From: Psilocybe azurescens
Taxonomy: Eukaryota > Basidiomycota > Agaricomycetes > Agaricales > Agrocybaceae
NCBI GenBank assembly: GCA_023853785.1
Contig: JAJIRX010000102.1
Coordinates: forward strand, 1-17,131
DNA length: 17,131 bases
Direction of reading: 5' to 3'
The notes beneath the pieces are model-generated. The model worked only from the letters and a program-made list of their open reading frames with translations, made no database searches and was not told where the DNA came from. Positions 12,565-17,131 of the stretch are shown piece by piece. The first letter of the stretch is position 1; each line of letters starts with the position of its first letter. Position numbers and translations under genes: made by a program.

Positions 12565-12820
12565 GTCATGGAATTACTTTTGTATTATATTTTTCTGTTC
12601 CTTTTCTGTTCCCTTCTGTTTCCGGGGAGGACGCTACCTCTCGGTTCTCATCTGGAAAAGCCTAAGTAAGTAAACCCTGCGGTCGTCTTCGAACACGCGG
12701 AGTCGGTGACATGGCAATCCGAGGTACACTCAATCGATCACAGGCCTGGTATATTGGCTAAGATTACATGGCCGAAATAAATGTATCCACTGAGAAGCAG
12801 TCGCGTCGCCAGGCGATTGT

Positions 12821-14132
12821 TTACATTATAACGCAATCCTTCTTGTCCTGTGCAGCGGCTTCCTCTGCCGCAAGTATTTCCTTCTCTTCGTTACTCAGCA
12901 ACTGGAGGACGGTTATATTCAGCAAATGCTAGCCGGAAGACAGATCGTAGGGACAGACGCACTCCTTTCTTGGCCCGCGCTTGCATGGCCTTCAATTTGC
13001 TTTCTCGTTCAGCTCGTGCTCGACTATTAGATACAAATGGAAAGATATGGATACAACATGAGGGATTACAGTATAATAATTAAGCAGAAGCGAAGATGGG
13101 TCGCGGAATAAATGACATTGAGTCGATTATAGGTGATGGTTTGATAGTTTCGTTCGTGATATTAGTCGTGTCGTTGTTCGTGGGTGCAGATGCGGTGGTG
13201 GCAGTGTTGATTGAATGTAATCCATGGATCATGTCAAGATAATTGGAAGAGGGAGAACCAGAAGGACTGGTGCTTGATGAGCGAGTACTTGAAAACGTTG
13301 ATTGAACATTGACGTACCGATCCATCTTGCTAAATGGCAACGGGGCCTTGGGTGTCGAAGATGATGACGATGATGCTGAAACTGAATTCAGAGCGTTCCG
13401 GGCTGCTGGTATCGCGGCTGTGTTGATTGACTTCTTCACAGCATCCACTGCAGCATTGCCTGCTGCAGTGGCTTTGGTATTGAAATTCTTCGCCCCGGCA
13501 TTAAGATTAGCAAAGGGATTGGGTGCATTTGGTTTAGCATTCAACTTGTTATTAGCGGGTGTAGATACGGTTGGGTGGCAACGATGATCGTCGGGATGGC
13601 GATGTGTAGGGCAGAACTTTTCTTGCATGACTGATGATTCAAAATGGTAAGTATACCGAAAACGAGCAAAATATAGATAAAGTAACGTACGGAACATTGC
13701 ATGGATATAATGAGTGGTTTTTGACAATTCCTCTGGCGCAAACAGGTACCGTGCGTGCTTTGACTCTGCCTGTTACTACCGAGCAATTTTTCTCCAGATG
13801 CAGGTCCATGCTGATGTTTGGGTCCCGCCCTTGTTCGATATACACGGGTTGGTTGCACAGAGGGCCTAGTGTCCCTCCTGAATGAGTTGCGATAGATATA
13901 GAAACTCACAAAGAAACTCACAGCTAGGTACAATGTATTTGCTGTCGTCATACTGAGGGCACTTGTGGTCTTCGACTCTAAAATGTTCCTGACAGAAAGA
14001 AAGTTTGCAATGCTGGCATTTGAAGGGCAGGAAGTCGACAAGGAGACAGGTAGAGTGAGAGCACTGTTTGCCGATGTCGAGAATGTGAGTGTCGCGCTCT
14101 TGGGCCTGAGTAGAAGAGGAGGAGGAGTTCAT
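12821..14132 (-). CDS. AN1-type zinc-finger protein with two fingers and C-terminal CaaX box (ZFAND2/AIRAPL-like)
   Basis: ZFAND2-type AN1 proteins associate with Cdc48/p97 and the proteasome during protein-damage stress, and AIRAPL is prenylated. Exons are 14132-13922, 13865-13691, 13630-13318, 13023-12963 and 12901-12821, giving about 280 aa with two bases restored. Finger 1 covers Cys24, Cys29, Cys39, Cys42, Cys47, His50, His56 and Cys58, in the DIGKQC and DFLPFKC contexts. A linker with CPLCNQPVYIEQG follows. Finger 2 runs from Cys113 to Cys147 and ends FCPTHRHPDDHRC. A low-complexity Ala/Ser/Asn segment comes next. Then comes a charged helix (RARAERESKLKAMQARAKKG, LLSNEEKEIL) and the terminal DCVIM, a CaaX motif with Met last, as for farnesylation. 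One-base breaks occur near 13730 and at the run 13618-13621, both inside finger 2. The third intron is 294 nt, far longer than the others (56-61 nt), and is open in frame for 78 codons. No UIM was seen. Confidence 0.9.
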
Positions 14133-14178
14133 TATATGGGTATGTGTAGATGAAAAAGAGTAGAAGGAAAGAAAGTGG

Positions 14179-14184
14179 TTTATA
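14179..14184 (-). promoter_or_regulatory. TATA box of the AN1 zinc-finger gene
   Basis: The minus strand reads TATAAA about 47 nt upstream of the ATG at 14132. Its position argues against using the longer in-frame upstream Met at 14243. Confidence 0.4.
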
Positions 14185-14379
14185 AGGAAAAGAGAGGCGT
14201 AGCGCTGACGCGTCAATGGCCAAGTAGCAAGAGGCTGATCCAATTACACCATTAGTCAGCTAATATAATACATTCAGTCATGTGATTGACGCGTCTCATT
14301 ATTGAACCCCGGCGACTTGGCCGATGGCTAGCTCATTCTCGCTCCTTCCTCCCCTTTCTAGCACTCTCCCGGCAGTGAT

Positions 14380-15577
14380 ATGGTTTCTTTCATACTCGTA
14401 TGCCCATTTGTGTGCTTGAATACTTTAATTCTCATTTATTATGCTCCGTAGATTCGTCATGGAGAGTCTAAAGATAATCTAGTATGAGCAGGTTTGGTTT
14501 AACTTTGAGTTCAGTTCAACCTTTTACATGCACCGTAGCGTCAAGTATGGGCTGGATGGAAAAATTCTCTCCTTTCAAATCACGGTAACATTACGCATTA
14601 TATCTGGTGCCATAAAGCTGATTTTAAAGTGGTAGGGATGAGAGTAAGCGCATACATCTTGGTTTGTCAACCACCTCATGTCTTCGTAAAAGCAAGCAGA
14701 GGCTCTGGCAGATGACTTCTGTCGTATGAACGTTGCCTTTTCTGCCATTTACACCTCAGATCTCACCCGTGCCAAACTTACTGCACAAGCGGTGAACGAC
14801 AAACAGGCCGCCACGTCTGACATCCCATTTGTGGAAATGGACTTGTTAAGGGAACAAAACTTTGGTTCAGGAGAGGGAAGAGCAATCAGTAAGAAAGAAA
14901 AGGGAATTTCGCTAGTCGCCCATTACGCCAAGGGCAAGTATCCAGCCTTGCATACGAGGCAGCAGAAATTTCCTGGAGGAGAAAGCCTCGACGAAATGGC
15001 GCAGAGGGCAGAGGCTATCGTTAATGGTATCATATCCCTTGAGTTGTTGAAGGAGAAGGACGAAGGCAAGACTAGAACTGTGGCAATAGTCAGTCATGGT
15101 CTCTTCATTGGAGAATTGGTGGCTGCTATCGTTCGCCGAGACGTGGATTTTCAAGGGAACTTAGAGGTTCGGGACCTTAGAGGCATGCGTAACACGGGGT
15201 GGACAAGGCTTGAAGTGTCGCTGAAGGTTTATTGCCGCTCTTTATTTCTGTGTTTCGGGTGTCTGATTGGGAGACTTTTCCAGCCAGATAGGGGGAGACA
15301 GATGCCTGTCTTCAGACGCATCGTCGAACGCGCAGACATCTCCCGCTCTGGTTGTCAGGCTGAACGAAATCAACCGATACTCTCATTTATCCAATCTCGT
15401 AAGTCAACTGTATTTCTGGCCGCCTATGTTGCCAATTGCATTTCAGCATCGTCAAAGGGTGGAATCGGCAGTTCCACACATGATCCCGCACAACAAGACA
15501 TTCGAAGTTTTCTAGCAGGAAAACAAAAATCCACTCTCGCTGCGTCCAACTTGGCACCCAAGTCAAAGCCGTATTGA
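14380..15577 (+). CDS. Histidine phosphatase superfamily protein (phosphoglycerate mutase-like)
   Basis: Enzyme of the branch that transfers phosphate through an active-site histidine; the substrate cannot be told from sequence. Exons are 14380-14397, 14452-14481, 14539-14584, about 14690-15226, 15284-15398 and 15447-15577. The start gives MVSFILIRHGESKDNL, in which RHGE is the catalytic RHG motif (His near residue 9). Then RQVWAGWK, KQAEALADDF, AIYTSDLTRAKLTAQAV, LLREQNFGSGEG, FPGGESLDEMAQRAEAI and the second catalytic histidine in VAIVSHG. The C-terminus has VVRLNEINRYSHLSNL, then GGIGSSTHDP and QQDIRSF, a tail I recognise from fungal members. Problems: the frame into the fourth exon does not join cleanly. 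The G run 15291-15295 seems one base too long, and the A run 15454-15456 one base too short. These fit sequence errors; decay is the alternative. The family call is firm, the exact exon 4 start is not. Confidence 0.85.
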
Positions 15578-15988
15578 TTATCTGGCGCAATGAGACTTAC
15601 TAATCTGCTCTCTGATTGTTTATTTCCTTACTTCTCCATAATACCTGCATTACTTCAGCATTTTGTACTATACCCAACTCACCTGTATTCCAAGGGTCAA
15701 GGGCCTTCTGTAGAACACTCGTTGCCTATCGATATTCTTTAAGCATGCTCCATTTTAAGAGTCCGTCAGTTCGCATTCAAGAGCAGTACCACTCATTAAA
15801 GCCATATCAACAAACGAAGGCAATTGCTGGCTTTCAAAGGCTCGGAACATAAGCAGAAGTTTTATGCATTGTTTTTCTTTATTTCATCTGGAGAGATTCG
15901 AAGGGTAGATTAGCTATGACTCATACGGCGTTACTCCACACGAAGAACCCACTATGATAGCATCTAAATAGCGGAATGTATATCGAGT
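15578..15988. other. Intergenic stretch between convergent genes
   Basis: About 410 bp between the convergent stop codons of the phosphatase and bL35m genes. It should hold both 3' UTRs. Nothing else is recognisable. Confidence 0.5.
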
Positions 15989-16370
15989 CTATCCAGATCC
16001 ATAAGGCAGGAGCAGTTTCTTGAGCTTGTGTGTCTGAGCTGGGGTAGCATACGCGGTTGTGCTTAGTCGGTTCTTTCGTGCCGGGGTTTTTGACGTGTTC
16101 AAATGTGAATGTCCTGCTTTCCCTAGTTGGTTTATTATATGAGACAAGATTCCAGTTAAGAGAAGGAGAACATACGCGTTTGAAAGCGCTTCCGGATCCC
16201 AACGAGCGCCAACGCTTCTTTGCACCAGAATGGGACTTCATTTTGTAGAGAGCTCCTTCAACGGACTGGGTTGTAGAAAAGAGACGGGATGTGGCGGACG
16301 ACCATGATTGCTGTTGAGTCCGAAGACATGGTTTGGCTGACCACAGCAGCTGGCGGCCGAAGGAGAACAT
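15989..16370 (-). CDS. Mitochondrial large-subunit ribosomal protein bL35m
   Basis: Structural protein of the mitochondrial ribosome large subunit. Exons are 16370-16176 and 16122-15989, about 109 aa. Residues 1 to about 35 (MFSFGRQLLWSAKPCLRTQQ, then RLFSTTQ) are an Arg/Ser-rich mitochondrial presequence. The ribosomal L35 core begins KMKSHSGAKKRWRSLGSGSA and FKR. It continues KAGHSHLNTSKTPARKNRLS and ends LKKLLLPYGSG. The intron (16175-16123, GTATGT..CTAG, 53 nt) leaves the phases one base apart. Either one G is missing from the run at 16121-16123, giving FKRGKAGH, or a weaker donor GTTCTC 4 nt downstream is used, giving FKRVWKAGH. The gene is divergent from UFD2, with 207 bp between the two start codons. 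Confidence 0.91.
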
Positions 16371-16532
16371 GGAGACAAGTTGAAGACTTAGAAAGAGATG
16401 TTTCCGCAAGTTCGCGCCGGGAGACAGAGGCCACGTGAGTTCAATTATATGTGCAGTAACGTACTGTACGTGCGTCGAGCTAAGATCTTTCTTTACCCGG
16501 CTCAACAAACAACTCGCTCTTTCCATCATCTC

Positions 16533-16539
16533 TATATAA
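16533..16539 (+). promoter_or_regulatory. TATA-like box in the bL35m/UFD2 divergent promoter
   Basis: TATATAA lies 38 nt before the UFD2 ATG, preceded by a pyrimidine-rich stretch. This is close to the start codon, so the UFD2 leader would be very short if this box is used. Confidence 0.35.
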
Positions 16540-16577
16540 CCTTCACATCCTTTTGCTTTTCTTTAGACCCTTTTACG

Positions 16578-17131
16578 ATGAGCGATAATGCACCAACTCC
16601 TCAGGATGATGCCGATCGCGTAGGCACCCCCTTCGTTGAACAGTGTATACTTGACCGGGAACTCATTACTCTAACTTTTATAACAGATCCGTTTGAAGAG
16701 GCTGGAGAAGCTTCAGAGGCCAGCTGCCTCATCGTCTGCATCCTCTGGAACGCCCACTCCGACCCCGTCAACTCCGATCCCTCCGCCTGTCGCTGTCAAA
16801 CCCAAACCTATCCCTCGTCCCTCGCCTGCTGCCAGTGCCGCGTCTCCTCCCCCAGCTCCACGTCCTGCTTCTGGATTGGCAAAGAAGAAAGCGCCAGTCC
16901 CCAAACTAGATCTTGCTGCTTGGGAAAATCGCACACTTGAGAACGTCTTGAAAGTCACTTTGAGCGTAGGTTTCCTAAACGCTTGTTCACTCAGTCTTGA
17001 GTTCTAATTTCATTTGTATAATCTACATGTAGAAAGAAGTGGCAGATAAGAGTGGCTACGAGACTGTATGGCTGAAACATCTGGCTTTGGAACTGGCCGC
17101 AGAGGATACTCGTGGGTCTCCCTCTTACCTT
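16578..17131 (+). CDS. UFD2: Ubiquitin conjugation factor E4 Ufd2, N-terminal part (continues past the window)
   Basis: Ufd2 is a U-box E4 that lengthens ubiquitin chains on substrates held by Cdc48. Exons are 16578-16619, 16687-16965 and 17033 to about 17111, where a GTGGGT donor may begin another intron. The N-terminus reads MSDNAPTPQDDADR, then IRLKRLEKLQ, the short basic N-terminal segment of fungal Ufd2. A Pro/Ala/Ser-rich linker follows (about residues 27-85). Then comes LDLAAWENRTLENVLKVTLS and SGYETVWLKHLALELAAED, matching the start of the conserved Ufd2 core. Phases agree across both complete introns (67 nt each). The core and U-box lie outside the window. The identification rests on this N-terminal pattern only, but the three blocks fit in order. 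Confidence 0.82.

Overview
The window looks like nuclear DNA from a mushroom-forming basidiomycete (Agaricomycetes-like). Genes are dense, on both strands, and split by many short GT..AG introns (mostly 48-86 nt). The encoded families are typical fungal ones, and two genes belong to a small secreted-protein family that I recall as recurrent in agarics. No mobile element, CRISPR array or bacterial feature was seen. All gene models were built by eye from splice phase and family motifs.

Layout, left to right. (1) Minus strand, 1 to about 2187: a divergent RasGEF-type exchange factor with its stop codon at the window edge. (2) Plus strand, 2719-5638: RSP5, a complete C2-WWx3-HECT Nedd4-family ubiquitin ligase in ten exons, with one apparent base loss in the HECT domain. 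(3) Minus strand, 6482-7192 and 9118-9853: two paralogous small secreted proteins (198 and 203 aa) of unknown function. They share intron positions, a 5'UTR intron, TATA context and paired MEF2/Rlm1-type MADS-box sites. (4) 9950-11465: mostly empty, with a tRNA-like stretch near 10503. (5) Plus strand, 11573-12564: EAF7, the NuA4 histone acetyltransferase subunit. (6) Minus strand, 12821-14132: a two-finger AN1 zinc-finger protein ending in a CaaX box, with a 294-nt intron whose retention would remove that box. (7) Plus strand, 14380-15577: a histidine phosphatase of the phosphoglycerate-mutase superfamily. (8) Minus strand, 15989-16370: mitochondrial ribosomal protein bL35m. (9) Plus strand, 16578 to the window end: the N-terminus of UFD2, a ubiquitin E4 factor.

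Functional themes: three of the eight recognisable genes act in ubiquitin handling (RSP5 as E3, the AN1 protein as a likely Cdc48/proteasome adaptor, UFD2 as E4 on Cdc48). The two secreted paralogs form a separate, apparently co-regulated pair.

Caution: RSP5, EAF7 (twice), the AN1 gene (twice) and the phosphatase gene each show single-base frame breaks at or beside short homopolymers, in otherwise well conserved exons. Further possible cases are in the RasGEF, phosphatase and bL35m genes. Uncorrected indel errors in the assembly explain this better than independent decay of several housekeeping genes.
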